DNA of 64,000 nt from Dryas octopetala (Eukaryota > Streptophyta > Magnoliopsida > Rosales > Rosaceae): positions 7,378,001 to 7,442,000 of the forward strand of contig OY992838.1 of the NCBI GenBank assembly GCA_963921425.1, read 5' to 3'. The notes under the pieces were generated by a model. That model was not told the DNA's origin, did not search any database, and saw only the letters and a list, made by a program, of their open reading frames with translations. Both the position numbers and the translations under genes were made by a program. Shown in pieces: positions 36,170-49,062 of this stretch; positions within the stretch are counted from its first letter, which is position 1; each line of letters begins with the position of its first letter.

Positions 36170-39100
36170 ATGGACAGCTTACCTACAACGACGACGATGA
36201 CGAAATCGGAGAGGCGATGGAGATCGAAGCCTCTTCAGACCTCGAAGCCCTCTCTCCTCATGGCCTTCTTCTCTTGCCTCGCTTGGCTCTACGTAGCTGG
36301 CCGGTGCGTTTTCGCGTCCCTCCTCCATCTTCTTAATTTCCTACGAATGTTGCAAAATTGTACTTTCAGCTTTGATTTCTAGAAAATGCAGGAAAACAAA
36401 GTAAGCTGGCCGAAATTGGTAGATTTACTTAGTCCTTAATAGTGAAATTATGGGTGGGTTTGGGAATTGGGATTTCAGTGCTATGCAATTTTCTTATTAG
36501 GAGTCCAATTCTAAATATGGAAAGTGTGGTTTTTCTTGTTTTGCTTGTTTTCTTCAGCTTTCTGTTTGATCTGATACAATTTGGTGATTGATAGCATTTT
36601 AAAAATGCATGGAAGTTATCAAGTTGACAATTTTTTATTTGGGACATTCAGGTTGTGGCAAGATGCGGAGAACAGAACAGTACTCGCTAATATTCTTAAG
36701 AAGAACTTAGGCCAGGTTCATTCCAACCTTTTAATTTGGGATTTTAATGTAAAATTTTGTACTATTAGGCCTGGGAAGACCTTAATTCAGCTCAGTTTAG
36801 CATATTACAACTGTTTGCATTTTCTGGGTAATAAAGAATGTGTAAGACTCAAAAATTATTTTTCAATTTCAATTTTAGAACCAAAATGACAAGTGGTGAC
36901 AATTGATGATGTCTGTTTTTAGTTCAATCTACTGTTTGTGACGTTTCTGTACTCTTGTCAGAGACCAAAGGTTCTTTCAGTTGAAGACAAGCTAGCGGTC
37001 CTTGGATGCAAGTATGCTCCTGCTCTTTATTTCCCTCTAATCAGATTACTTGAGTTGTGCGTAGTTTAGTGTTCATATTAATGGTACTGTTTTCTAGAGA
37101 CCTGGAGAAGAGGATTGTGGAAGCTGAGATGGACTTGACGTTGGCCAAGAGTCAAGGGTACCTGAAGAACCAGTTGCAACAAAAGGTGTCTTCTTCTGGC
37201 CAATTTCTTGCTGTTATTGGAGTTTATACTGGATTTGGTAGTCATTTGAACCGAAATAAATTTAGAGGGTCTTGGATGCCTAAAGGTCAGTTGGGATTTC
37301 TAATGGCAGTGTATGCAGATTTACAATGTATTTTTTCTCTGATAAATGTTAGGATTATAAATTATGTTGGTATGGCTTGACTTCAGATGAAGTGTTGATT
37401 TTTAGTCCCAGTTCTTGCACTCCTGTGCTTTTACGTTTTAAGTACCATCTTATTGTATGAAGCTACAATGCACATTGGTTGAGATTATAAACTAAGATAT
37501 TCGTGTTTATGTTACTTTATTGATGCCATTTAAAAAGTTATGTCATTATCTCTGTAGTCAAGCCTCTGGTAAGGCATACCGCATACCCTAGTTGGTAGCA
37601 CACCTCTCCTCCAAGTTTTGAATCCCCCTTCTTCTAAATGCCATAATATATTAAGCGGGGGGAGGGGGTGTTACAGAATTGTAGCTGTTGTTATGGAGTT
37701 TCTGGAATCTGGAATGAAGGGTGCTGTGATTTGAATGTCATTTTGCTTCTTCATTATCGTCAGAAGTAGAGTCTTGAGTCCAGAAAATCCTGGGATCAAC
37801 GATTACTAGAGTTAACCAAATATGGCATCAAATCATTTCACATATATAAGCAGACTTGTGAGAATTTACTGTAAAGTGTTTTTCCAGTCATAAAATTTAT
37901 CAGCTTCTTGTTCATTAAAAAATATCAAGTTTTTTGTATAAAGTTTCATACATCTACATACACGCACCTATATTTTCACTTTCATGAAAATATTACTTTA
38001 TTTCATACTTAAGATGTTGTATAGGATGTCTAGTACCATGGAATATGTTGTGAATGATAAACTAATTAACAATAAAGAATATTTGTGTTTTTCTTTACTA
38101 ACAATATACGAGATATTCCTATTGGCCTTTGCAGGTGATGCTTTGAGGAAACTTGAAGAAAGAGGAGTAGTTATACGCTTTGTAATTGGTCGGAGGTTTT
38201 TCTCGCACTTTAATCCCAATATTAGTACTAGTATATACTTTCCTTGTTCTTATTTATTTATTTATTTACTTGATTGGTTGAACCCATATACTATTATAAG
38301 TGTTATGACTGTGGTAGCTATCATGGGACATTCTTCTTCTCATTATTTTATCACTTTGAACTTGCAGTGCCAATCGGGGTGATAGCTTAGACCGCAACAT
38401 TGATAAGGAAAATCAGTTGACAAAGGATTTCTTGATTCTTGTAAGCAATGAAATCTCAGTTTTACTAACATACATCTGGTTAAATCTCTTACCCCAAACT
38501 CTACAAGTATTATGATAGCCATGAAGTGAACCTTTTTTTTTTTTGGACTGAATTGTGATATAATGATACATTACTAGTAATAAAAATTAAAAGAAATCTT
38601 TGGAAATTTTTGAACTAAAATATGTTTATATTTGATGAAATATTTGGATGTATAATGAAATTTGTGTCCATATTTGATGATCAGGCTTTTATTGTTTTAT
38701 CTTGCAATGTGTAATAAACCAAACTTAAGCATTTAATTCTAGTTGTTGATGTGGAACATAACTCTTGATTTTCGTTAAGTAGGATTAATTTACCTAAAGC
38801 TAGTGTAGGTTGCCTCTTATATAATTGATAACTTAGATCTCTCATAGTATGAAAAATACAGAGTTTGAATCTGTACTATTGTTCTATTAGGAAGGTCATG
38901 AGGAGGCGCAAGAAGAGTTGCCCAAAAAAGCAAAGTTCTTCTTCAGTACTGCAGTCCAAATTTGGGATGCTCAATTTTATGTAAAAGTTGAAGACAATAT
39001 CGATCTTGATCTTGGTATAGTTTTGATTCCTATAAATTTGTGAGAATAACAAGACTAGGTTCCAACTTATTCATCAGATCTTTTTCATATATCATTCACA

Positions 39101-39847
39101 ATATTTTTTCCTGGCATAACACAGAGGGGCTAATTGGATTTCTTGAACACCGTCGTGGTCAAGATGGTGCTTATATCGGTTGCATGAAGTCAGGAGATGT
39201 GATTGCTGAAGAGTATGTAATTTACTATCCTATACCTTATTGCAACTTTATTGTAATTTTCCCATTTCATTTGTAGATCTTTGATGATGTAAGGTTAATA
39301 CAATGCAGCTTCTGAGCATAGAAAATGTTTTGATTTGCAGGGGAAAGCCTTGGTATGAACCTGACTGGTGGAAATTTGGGGATCAGAAATCGTAAGTGAT
39401 TGATCCTATGGAAGAAAACAGTATCTAATTGAATGCTTGATGTCTGTGTTGATATATGTGCACGCACACACAATCCAGCTCTAGTAAGGAGTTAAAATTG
39501 GGAGGTAATTTGAGTGTTTAAAATCATGGCCATAGAAAGAAATCTAATGGCCAAAGATGCGCTACTTACTAGAACTTTTGTGTGTCTATGTTTATGCTAT
39601 ATACTTTAGAGAGAGAGTGTGTGTGTAATTGATTATGGCCTTTTTAAGGACTCATGTCATGTACGGACTGTTAGATCCAGGATTAAAACATTCTCATTCT
39701 GAGTGTTTTAATCCTGACCGTAGAAAGAAATAACAGTCCAAGATTAGCTACTTATGTGAGTTTCTTACTAAAGCCTTTGTATATTGTATGTATGCTGTGT
39801 GTGTTGTGTGTATGTATGTATGTATGTATGTATGTATGTATATATGT

Positions 39848-39907
<60 letters not shown>

Positions 39908-41081
39908 TATGATCTTTTATAGTCGTGCTGTGTCCCTTGCTTCAGCTTTGAATGTAATATATATTGATAACTTTGATTATTCTGTACATATCTTAGTCAT
40001 ACGTACAAGACATTCTGACTGGCTAGGAAGTTTTTTATTTAAATGTGACAACTCTATTTACTGGTCTAGTTGCTGTTGGTTATATCATTGTCACCACTTT
40101 TTTTTCCCTCTCAGGTACTTCCGACATGCAGGTGGTTCACTATTAATACTATCCAAGAACTTAGCTCAGTATATAAACATAAACAGGTTTGTTGTCAATG
40201 CTATAAATTTTGTTCTAAGTTATCAAAATGATCATATGCTTAGGTTGTATTGCATCATGGCTCGCCAAAAGACTTATCCATGTTTAGTGAATCTCTTGCA
40301 ACTGAGTGGCTTACATTACTCTGCCATAGCTTATAACTTTGCATGACAATTGGAGTTAATTTTTGTTAGCGCATATTCCACATTTGATGACTGAATTCCT
40401 TGTTCCGTCAAAAGTGATAAGAAACAGAATTCATTACAATTGTTTGTAGGTAACTCATAATGGGATTTTTTTGTAATATAAGATGGACAAAGTTTTGGAG
40501 TTTAAGCTGTTTTGCTACTTATATTGTATCATTTGATTGCCTTCTCCTAATGAGAATGAATTTTCTGGACTTAGTTCTGCATTCATTATCCTGTTAATAA
40601 ATCTTGATCTCATATTCGTTTCCTTTTTCATATGTAGTGCATCTTTGAAGACTTATGCTCATGATGATGTATCAGTGGGTTCATGGATGATGGGTATCCA
40701 AGCCACATATATAGATGACAACCGACTTTGCTGTGGTAGCATTAGACAAGGTAAATTACTCCCACTTTTTGTCCAAAAAAAAAAAAATCCTCTCCTGTCT
40801 TGCTTCACTGGACTTGACTCATTTTCAGAAAAAGGATTATGGGAAAATAAATAACTGTATAAATGGCTTTCAAGTCAAAAAAACAAAAAGCAAAGGACAC
40901 TTTAAATTGATTTAATCCAAAAAAAAAAAAATAGATACTTAAATCTTCATGAAAAAATCTGAGCGGTGGGTCTTGGTGGTTATTCTTGGTTATTTTGGAC
41001 TTGATGGATGCAACTTGTGTTGAAAATCACCATTTAACCCGTATTCCCAATTTTCCAGACAAGGTGTGTTCTTTGGCTTGA
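36170..41081 (+). CDS. HPGT: Hydroxyproline O-galactosyltransferase-like, GT31 family (12 exons, 346 aa)
   Basis: Family members add the first galactose to hydroxyproline of arabinogalactan proteins in the Golgi. Exons: 36170-36303, 36652-36715, 36962-37011, 37098-37285, 38135-38195, 38368-38440, 38891-39014, 39125-39212, 39341-39391, 40115-40186, 40638-40750, 41059-41081; all phases agree. Type II topology: a short basic N-terminus and a membrane anchor ([17 protein letters not shown], about 29-45), a stem, then the GT31 catalytic domain with [84 protein letters not shown] and [12 protein letters not shown]. The metal-binding acidic motif reads E-D-N (224-226), where I recall D-D-N in related proteins. 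The TTG-initiated reading upstream of ATG 36170 is not used. It is convergent with the CysRS gene. Confidence 0.9.
39780..39901. repeat. Compound microsatellite (GTAT)n-(GT)n-(GA)n in GT31 intron 9
   Basis: Runs of tgtatgtatgta, then gtgtgtgt, then gagagaga up to 39901, lying in the intron between exons 39341-39391 and 40115-40186. Likely highly variable in length. Confidence 0.9.
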
Positions 41082-41868
41082 TCAAAGGGGATAGAATCGA
41101 TTGTTAGAAGATGAATTGTTCTGGCCATTGAGCAAGTTTTGCGCGAGAATCAGAATACTTTTCGGATCACCGTGTCCACATCTATGTTCAACTGAGGTGC
41201 TGTGAGGATTGCAACAGATTTGCAAGATCATTCTTTTATATGTGAAGATGGGAAGGAATTATTTTTTTCACTGTATTTAAAAAAAAAAAATAGACGGGAA
41301 GCCTGCCTACTGTAGTGAGTGATAGCTGTTGAATGTGAGTGATAGGTAGATACTTTTGGATGAACTGGATCGTTATTTCGAGTGGTCAATAATATTAAAG
41401 TTTCTCTTTCCTAACTCTGCATGTTTCCCTTGGTCTTGGGCCAAGGTGAGCTCATAATTTGTATACAGCTTTTTTCTCGAAACAGGTCGCATAAGGGTTT
41501 GTAGATCCTTTGTCCACTGTATTCAGATTCCAAAGTTGTACATCCAGAAATCCAGTAATTCACAACATTTGATTTCAAACAGAGAATATCAAGAAACATA
41601 TAAACTAAGTTAATAAACCTAAAAACAATTAATTGACAGACATAATTGGGAACTAGACATGGCCGCCAGAACTTGCTCAAATGCTCAATCAAATTTCTTC
41701 TCATGGTTTATGACAACTGAACATGAATTCACCTTTCCTATCAATCACATTTGGAAACCCCGAGCCTATCTTTTAGAATCATTTGGGTGAGAAAACAAAA
41801 CTGTAAATACCCTAATCCTATATGGTATGATACTGGCGGATTATGACAATGTTGACAGCAGAAGAGAA
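41082..41868. other. Convergent 3' region between GT31 gene and CysRS gene
   Basis: About 790 bp expected to hold both 3'UTRs. A-rich runs and no exon. A small ORF on the minus strand at 41411-41704 has no recognised homology pattern. Confidence 0.55.
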
Positions 41869-44630
41869 TTAAGTTGATGAAAGCTGCTGCTCTTGAATTG
41901 CAAGAGGTACAGCTGGTCTCCATGTTGTCCCATCTGGGTTGTCCATAAGGGCGATTCCCACAGCAGCTAAACCTTTTCTAATTGTATCTGATTTTTCATA
42001 ATCTTTGTTCTTCCTTGCTTCAGTTCTTTCCTTAATTTTTTGCAATACATGATCTTCTGTTAACTTTGCACGCTTCAAGGCTTTATCCTTCAACTGCTGC
42101 AAAATCTGTAGTATAAAAACAGTTTATTATGTTCTACAATAAATCCTCTGGCCAAAAAAGGGTACAATAAACCCTATAAATAAACTTTATTACAAACAAA
42201 AACTGTATCTTCTGATCAAAACCAACGAGCACTATTGTCACATCATATTTTTCACCCCACAATCTTTTCTCAAACTTACAAAATATCCTAAGTTTCATTT
42301 TACATTGAAAACGTAGTGGGAAACAGGTGGGAAAGAATAGTGGGAAAGAATAGTGGCAAATCAATAACAAGCAGCAAAACCAACAAAAAAGACAGAGGAA
42401 CACAAGTTTTCTTTTTAGGGCGGTTAATTTTTGTACAGGAATCAAATCAGCTAGTCAAATAAGGCAAATATTGTCATTTTATTGTAAAATTATGTAGAAT
42501 GCAAAAAAAAAAAAAAAATCATAAACTCGTAATACGATGGAGACACCAACTTCTGTACCTCGGAGTAACTTGCAGGCATCAATCCTAAGTTGCTCAAAAC
42601 ATTCCTGATTCTCTTTTCCAAAGCTGCAAGCGACTCTATTCGAAATTTTTCCTTCTTCCCCTGTAAGTATACAAATAATAGAGATCAAGAAAATTTGAAA
42701 ACGACAAAAAAAGACAGTAGCACTCATAACATTAAAGAGAAATAGGAGCATGACTTATGCGGCAGGTTGAACATTAACTTACAATTTTGTTTCATTCTAA
42801 CTAGACAGATGCTTGGAATACTAATTTCATATGTAATGCAAAACAAACCCCAAATTATTTGCACTCCAATAGAAAACCCACATCACATCCTAAACATAAA
42901 GAGTTTCTAGCATGCTATATGCCTACATACAGTTAATTACAATCACAAGGTTAAACTTTTTGATCTGGGGGGAAGGATTCGAACTTGGGATCTCTCCTAA
43001 CAAAGTGGAGAGAAATACTACTAGACCAATAGCTATTTGGTATAAAAAAGTTAAAAACTTAATAAATATGACCCAATACCTTACGAGTATGTAGCAGATC
43101 ATTGATAGTTTTTAATGGGTCTGATAGTGCAGCCAAAACAACAGGAGTGTGAAGATCATCTGACATTGATGTTACAAAAACATTATAGAACTTATTGATG
43201 CTTTCCACTGTATCAGGAGGGATAGTATCCTTCGGGGTTGCCACATCCTGCTGGCTTAGAACACTTTCACAATCATGTAGCGTCTGAAACCAAAGATAAA
43301 AGTTGATGAAAAAAAATCAAACCAAATCATATAGAATGACAAACAGGCATCTCTACATCAGAAAACATATCAAGTATACAAGCAATTTAAAAGATTCTTT
43401 ATAGGTAGACAATGTTCAAAATCTTGTGAAATCCAGCTGGCATCTACACAAAGTATACACAAATATGCAACTGTATCTTCCATCAAGGACCAAAGCATAT
43501 AAATTGATCTTAAGAACCACAGAAGATTGATAAATGTAGAAGTAGGATGTGATGATACCTGATAAATGTAGAAAATCCGGTCTGAAGCACTTTCAAGCTG
43601 CACATCAGAGTAGTTGACCGGAGACTGATAATGGGTCCCTAACAAGAATAGTCGCAAAGCCAGTGGATGGTAAAGGTCTATAACCTGGACAATCAAAAAA
43701 TTATAAAAAAAAAGAAGATCAAATCAGATAAGACTTAGATTCTAAAGCGAGAGTACCAAACCATCAGAATGCCAGTTGCCAAAAATTTAATAGAAAAAAA
43801 AAGTGTGACCACTCTAAAAAGTATGGAATCCCTTTTACCTGCCGAATTGTAAAGAAGTTTCCAAGGGATTTGGACATTTTCTCTGAGTCTACAGTGACAA
43901 AACCATTGTGTATCCAGTAGCTTATGTTACTCTGTTTACACGCAGCACAACTCTGAGCAATCTCATTCTCATGGTGGGGAAACACAAGGTCCATCCCTCC
44001 ACCATGTATGTCAAAAGAGTAACCCAGATAAGCAGCACTCATGGCACTGCACTCAATATGCCAACCAGGTCTTCCAGGGCCCCATGGACTGTCCCAGAAG
44101 GGTTCCCCTTCCTTTGCAGACTGTAAACATTTCAAAACTCATAAAACAGCTAAAGATGAACTGATAACAAAAAAGATATCATAATTAATAGCTAACGAAT
44201 AATTAACAAACTAGACTGCTTTATAGTAAGAACATTAATCTGCTAAGAGTCAGGCAGATTAATTGATGCAAATAAAATGTCAAAGTTCCCTTCTCTTATA
44301 GTTGGATGTTAGCATGCATTACGCACATAAATTACCATCATTTTTTATGGTCATTAAAGAGACTACCTTCCATAAGGCAAAATCAGCAGGATTTTTCTTC
44401 CTCGAATCAACAGCAACCCGTTCACCAGCTCGATTATCTTCTAATTTTCGTCCAGATAGATGTCCATAATCTGGGAACTTGTCAACACTGTAGTACACAT
44501 CCCCATCAACTGCATAGGCATATCCATTTTCAATAATCTGCCCAGGAAGCACATCAAGAAATCAATACTTGACATATTCCACAATCCCAGAAAACTATCC
44601 TAAAATTAACCTGTAGAAGTGCACATGGGC

Positions 44631-44669
<39 letters not shown>

Positions 44670-46022
44670 AAAATGTAGAGCACGAGAACAGAAATATCTA
44701 TGATGTGTCTAATATATATATACAATATAACACAAGCAGTTACACTTCTATGATCTACAAACTTGGCAAACCATCCAGTTTAATATTCAAGAATGTCAGT
44801 TAGCAGGAAAATTTGGGGGATGCAAGTAAGAACAATTCCACCAAAGAAGGAAACACAAAGGACAAAGCAAAACCTTATAAGAGTGCATACCCTTTGTGAC
44901 AGTACACAAGGTGCTAAAATCCTGAAAGTGACACTTTCAACAGATTCAAAATATGGGTGGAAAAACGTACCTGCTTGATCATATCAAGAATTTGTGGCAT
45001 GTGATCAGACACTCGCGGTTCCACAGAAGGAGAAAGGCAATGAAGATAGGCCATATCTCGATTGAACTCCTCACAGTAACGTCTGCTCAAAGTGATTGGA
45101 TCCTCCCCCAACTCATTTGCTCTAGCAATTATCTACAGAAGAATTTGAAAAGTGCAGACTCAGCTATCCTGTCATACCAATGTGGAAAGTATTGGTATTC
45201 TTTTGTAACACAAATTCATAAAGCTGTATCAATAAATTTAAGAACTGCCAACCAAATTCACAAATTATTGGCAACCCAGTAGAGAAATCAAGTTGTACAA
45301 TGTTAATGAATACAACCCATGTATCAAAAACAAAGATATTAACAAAAGACAGAAAAAGAAACTTACTTCAAGTTGCACAATGTTAATGAATACAACCCAT
45401 GTCTCAAAAACAAAGATATAAGCAAAAGACAGAAAAACAAACTTACTTCAAGTTGCACAATGTTAATGAATACAACCCATGTCTCAAAAACAAAGATATT
45501 AACAAAAGGAAGAAAAAGAAACTTACTTTGTCATCGACATCGGTGAAATTCCGAACATAAGTGACTTGATACCCCAAATGCCTAAGATATCTGCCTATTT
45601 CTCAAAACAATGAGCCTCAAATCAGCATAAAAACCAAAACAAAATCTACCCAAAACAAATAAAAGAGAGAGGGACCTGTAGAGAACATCGAAGGTAACGT
45701 AGACGCGAGCATGGCCGATATGGCTGAGATCGTAGGCTGTGACTCCACACACATACATGCCCACCTTCCCTTCAGTTTTGGGCCTGAACACCTCCTTCTT
45801 CCTACTCATTGTGTTGTACAGAAACAGCTCCGAAGATTCTGGACTCTCCGCTTTGCCACCACCCACAATTGACGGCTGAGAGCGGGTTGAAGTAGTTACG
45901 CAGCGAATTCTCCTTTTGGGATTGAAGTACAAGTTGCGGAAATGGTGGGTTCCGAGTTGAAGCGTCCGAGTCGAGTAGGGGATTGAGAACAAGGGTCTGT
46001 AGCACTTGAGCAGAGTGCCCAT
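41869..46022 (-). CDS. CARS: Cysteinyl-tRNA synthetase, organellar type (9 exons, 564 aa)
   Basis: Charges tRNA-Cys with cysteine. Exons on the minus strand: 46022-45676, 45590-45527, 45132-44971, 44537-44367, 44120-43839, 43684-43559, 43283-43080, 42660-42559, 42105-41869; phases agree. The first 65-70 residues are basic and Ser/Thr/Arg-rich before the conserved core, as for a plastid and/or mitochondrial transit peptide. Class I motifs: HIGH (101-104, in [13 protein letters not shown]) and KMSKS (329-333). Zinc ligands expected of CysRS are present: Cys92, Cys272 (GWHIECSAM), His297 and Glu301 (FPHHENEIA). The C-terminal DALR-type anticodon-binding region ends with the typical [19 protein letters not shown] and a GTTWRP tail. 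A three-copy 80-bp tandem repeat lies in intron 2 directly next to the exon 2 donor. Dual plastid/mitochondrial targeting is inferred from the Arabidopsis orthologue. Confidence 0.94.
44635..44668. repeat. (GA)n microsatellite in CysRS intron
   Basis: About 17 GA units within the intron between CysRS exons 44537-44367 and 45132-44971. Confidence 0.9.
45290..45529. repeat. Three-copy 80-bp tandem repeat overlapping a splice donor
   Basis: Units start at 45290, 45370 and 45450, each about 80 bp, sharing 'aatgttaatgaatacaaccc' and ending in 'acttactt'. On the CysRS (minus) strand each unit begins with a donor-like AAGTAAGT; the rightmost one is the real exon 2 donor (AAA|GTAAGT). Confidence 0.9.
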
Positions 46023-46699
46023 GTTGCTCTCTCTCTGTTAGTGAAGTTCTCGGAGCTGAGCGACTGTGCCTGTGCCTCACCTCTGTCTCGGATATGTCAA
46101 TATGTCGTATGTGTGTGGGCGTGTGGCTTGTGAATTAGCAACCAAGAATAAGCAGGCCAATTTGTTTGGGGCCTGGGTCCTTTGGCGCTCACTTTGGGCT
46201 TCCAATAGCTTTTTCTATTTGATATTTACAGTCATGTTTTTATTTTTTGGCTTTTTTACAATAATATGGCCCAAATTATATTTGGGGTGTGCACAATTAG
46301 GCAATTAGCATCCATAAAATAAATATAAAAAAACTCAAATTTCACTTTGCACCTGAGGTTTGCTCAGATTGTTAAGTTACACACTTAAGTTTCAATTTTG
46401 GCAATTTAAAATTTAAAGTTTGAAATCAAAGACAATGTGCCTCCTCAGTAAGTCTGACTGTTAAGTCAAATATTAAATGCTTATGTGGCACATGTAAGAC
46501 TCACAATTAACCACTTATATTTTTACATACATACATAACAATTAAACACTTATATTTTTACATACATAACATGATAACAATGTGGCACCTACTGTCCACT
46601 TCCGTGGCACAATTGATTGAAATATCTTTGGAATTATGTGCCACATTGTCATGTATGTAAGAGTATGGGTTGTTAACTGTAAAATTTCTATAGAATGGG
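46023..46699. other. CysRS promoter side and intergenic DNA
   Basis: The first 100-150 bp probably hold the CysRS 5'UTR and promoter. The rest is AT-rich; an imperfect direct repeat ('cttatatttttacatacata') occurs at about 46516 and 46550. No gene seen. Confidence 0.5.
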
Positions 46700-46967
46700 C
46701 AAGGTGTTCAATTTCGAAACTTTCAGCGAAATTTCGATTTTTTGGATTGTCAAAATCGAAACCTATATTTGTTAACTTTTTATGATAATTTCATCGAAAT
46801 TATCAAAATTTCGCCAAAATCCTCGAAATTTTCGGCGGGTGAAAGAGGGGGCAGCAGGGGGAGATTGAGGGAGAAAGAGGCCGAAGGCAGGGGGCGACGG
46901 GGGGAGATGTGGGAGAAAGAGAGGAGGGAGAAAGAGGTGAAGGTGAGGGTGGGTTAGTGATGGAGAT

Positions 46968-47019
<52 letters not shown>

Positions 47020-47925
47020 AAGAAGAAGAAGAAAAAAAAAAAAGAACTGGAGAGTGGAGACGCACAGGGGAAAAGGAGGAAAGAAAAGGAAGGAAAAAAG
47101 AAAAGAAAAGAAAAACATAACAGAAAAAAAGAAAAGAAAAAAAGGAAAAAAAAAAAGAGAGAAAAAAAAAAATAAAAGATTTAGGGTTGATTGGGGTTTG
47201 GGGCCTTTGGGCAATTGTAAAGAAAAAAAATAGCTTAGGGTTTCGTTTGACCGTTTTGGAGTTTCGTTTAGTTGTTTTTAAATCCTAAACCAACAAAATC
47301 TAATATATTTCTATATAAAAAATAATTAAAAAAATACCCTAAATGGCCTAAACCCTAATATCATATATCATATCCTAAACAAGATAGAGTATAGATTATA
47401 AAACAATAATGCTACACTTACCACATTTTTATACCATAATTTCATACCATCTTACATGTCATTCATACATTGAACATTAAAAATTAAAAAATTAAATCTA
47501 AAAAAAAAAAAGGAAATACCCTTCAAGTAAAGTAATGACACATCAGGTGGGATACAAATGTGAGAAAAAAAATGTGGGACAATTAGCATTATTGATTATA
47601 AAATATATAGGGTTTAGTGTATAGATTACAAAGTATAAATAATATACTAATTTCATTTACTCATTATACTAATTTTATTTAACAGTATTTGTTTCCAGCG
47701 CCCATTATATTTATCTTATATCACATAAAACCTACTATATAATTTGATTTCTTTAATGTTTTTATTAATTTAGTAGATATTATGTTAAATAAACATATGG
47801 TAAAGTTTCATTCAAAATATTCGTATTTTGATAGCAATTTCTGTCGTTTCCGTCTAATTTTTGTCAAAATTTAAAAATCTTCGAAATTTTCATTGAAATT
47901 TCCTTGAAATCCGAAATTTTATACC
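46700..47925. mobile_element. Degraded relative of the 17.7-23.7 kb palindrome element
   Basis: Starts 'caaggtgttcaatttcgaaa' and ends '...atccgaaattttatacc', matching the inner and outer ends of the large palindrome arms. It follows the same order: AATTTCG-rich end, a GA-rich block with (GA)n at 46969-47013, a 'gatttagggttgattggggt' segment (compare 20050), a 'gttttggagtttcgtttagt' segment (compare 20130), then AT-rich sequence and the AATTTTCAT-rich end (compare 23600-23749). It is a single copy, not inverted, and more diverged. A MITE is nested inside. No transposase seen. Confidence 0.75.
47404..47594. mobile_element. Nested Mutator-type MITE (191 bp) with 9-bp duplication
   Basis: Terminal inverted repeats: 'caataatgctacacttacca' at the left and the complement of 'tgggacaattagcattattg' at the right. 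The target sequence ATTATAAAA occurs directly on both sides (47395-47403 and 47595-47603), an exact 9-bp duplication typical of Mutator-like elements. Because it splits the older element at 46700-47925, it is the younger insertion. Confidence 0.9.
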
Positions 47926-48044
47926 ATACTCAGTATGGGTGGTATTAGTGTAAAAAAATCTTCTTTTTTATTTATTTATCTCATATATGGAAATTTGAAC
48001 GTGTGACCTATTTAATATTGTGTAAAAATATATCATTTGATTAA

Positions 48045-48664
48045 GGGAAAAATTTACAAACAGGACACATACTTTGATGGTTGTTTCATTTTAGGACATT
48101 AATTTTGATTCGTGTTAATGAATGACACATACTTTCATTTTGTGTCAATTAAGGACCATGTCTTTTTAAGTTTTTATCTCAACTTTGGGCGATGTTGGAC
48201 CCATCAAAACTCCACCAAATTCAGAAAAATTATACTGGGTTTAAAGATATGCATTTCATCTTTACAACCATATAAAGATCACCCAAATCGGATCTCTACA
48301 ATTCCAGATAATCAGCCTCAAAGTAGGGTACATGAAACTGTCCGATTTTCCAAATTTTTTCTCAGAGGTCCAATTGGATAGTTGCGGGTACCCTACTTTT
48401 GGGCCAATTATCTGGAGTTGTAGATGTCCAATTTGAGTGATCTTTATATGGTTGTAAAGAGGAAATGCATAGCTTTAAACCAAGTATAAGTTTGCTAAGT
48501 TTGGTAGAGTTTTGATGGGTCTAATGTCAAGCCAAAGTTGAGATAAAACATGATCCTTAATTGACACAAAATGAAAGTATGTGTCCTTCATTAACATGAA
48601 TCAAAATTTATGTTCTGAAATGAAACAACTATCAAAATATGTGTCCTGTTTGTAAATTTTTCCC
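48045..48664. mobile_element. Fold-back MITE with long inverted arms (620 bp)
   Basis: The left arm from 'gggaaaaatttacaaacagg' is matched almost throughout by the right arm ending 'cctgtttgtaaatttttccc'; the whole element can fold to a hairpin of roughly 300 bp. An exact 9-bp duplication TTTGATTAA flanks it (48036-48044 and 48665-48673), pointing to the Mutator superfamily. No coding capacity. Confidence 0.92.
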
Positions 48665-49062
48665 TTTGATTAATAACTAGTTGGCCATGTAAACTAATGT
48701 TATATGGACTTTGTTTAGGCGTTCAGATTTGTTTATTAAAATTTTCAATATAAATCTTAAATGTTAGACCGTAAAGTCAAAACGTTCAACTCTTAAATTT
48801 TAAAATGATATTGTTTTTCACAAAAAAATATATATATAAGTAGAGAATCATATTTCTATTTCAGATCACAGTAGTGAACCTCCTATGGCTAGTTGGCAAT
48901 TGTGGTTCATCAAGAGAAGAGAAGAGAAGAGAAGAGAGCAAGACTCAAATTCTTACTATGAATGTGGGGTACTCGGGTGAAGTGCTACATTAAGATAACA
49001 GGATTTACAAGCCTTTCATCACCAAAAAAAAGAAAAGGAAGAAGAAGAAGTAAAAACCCTAT

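Noticed and set aside
42134..42751. Minus-strand open frames of 90-103 aa
   Set aside because: Hydrophobic read-through of CysRS introns around exon 8.
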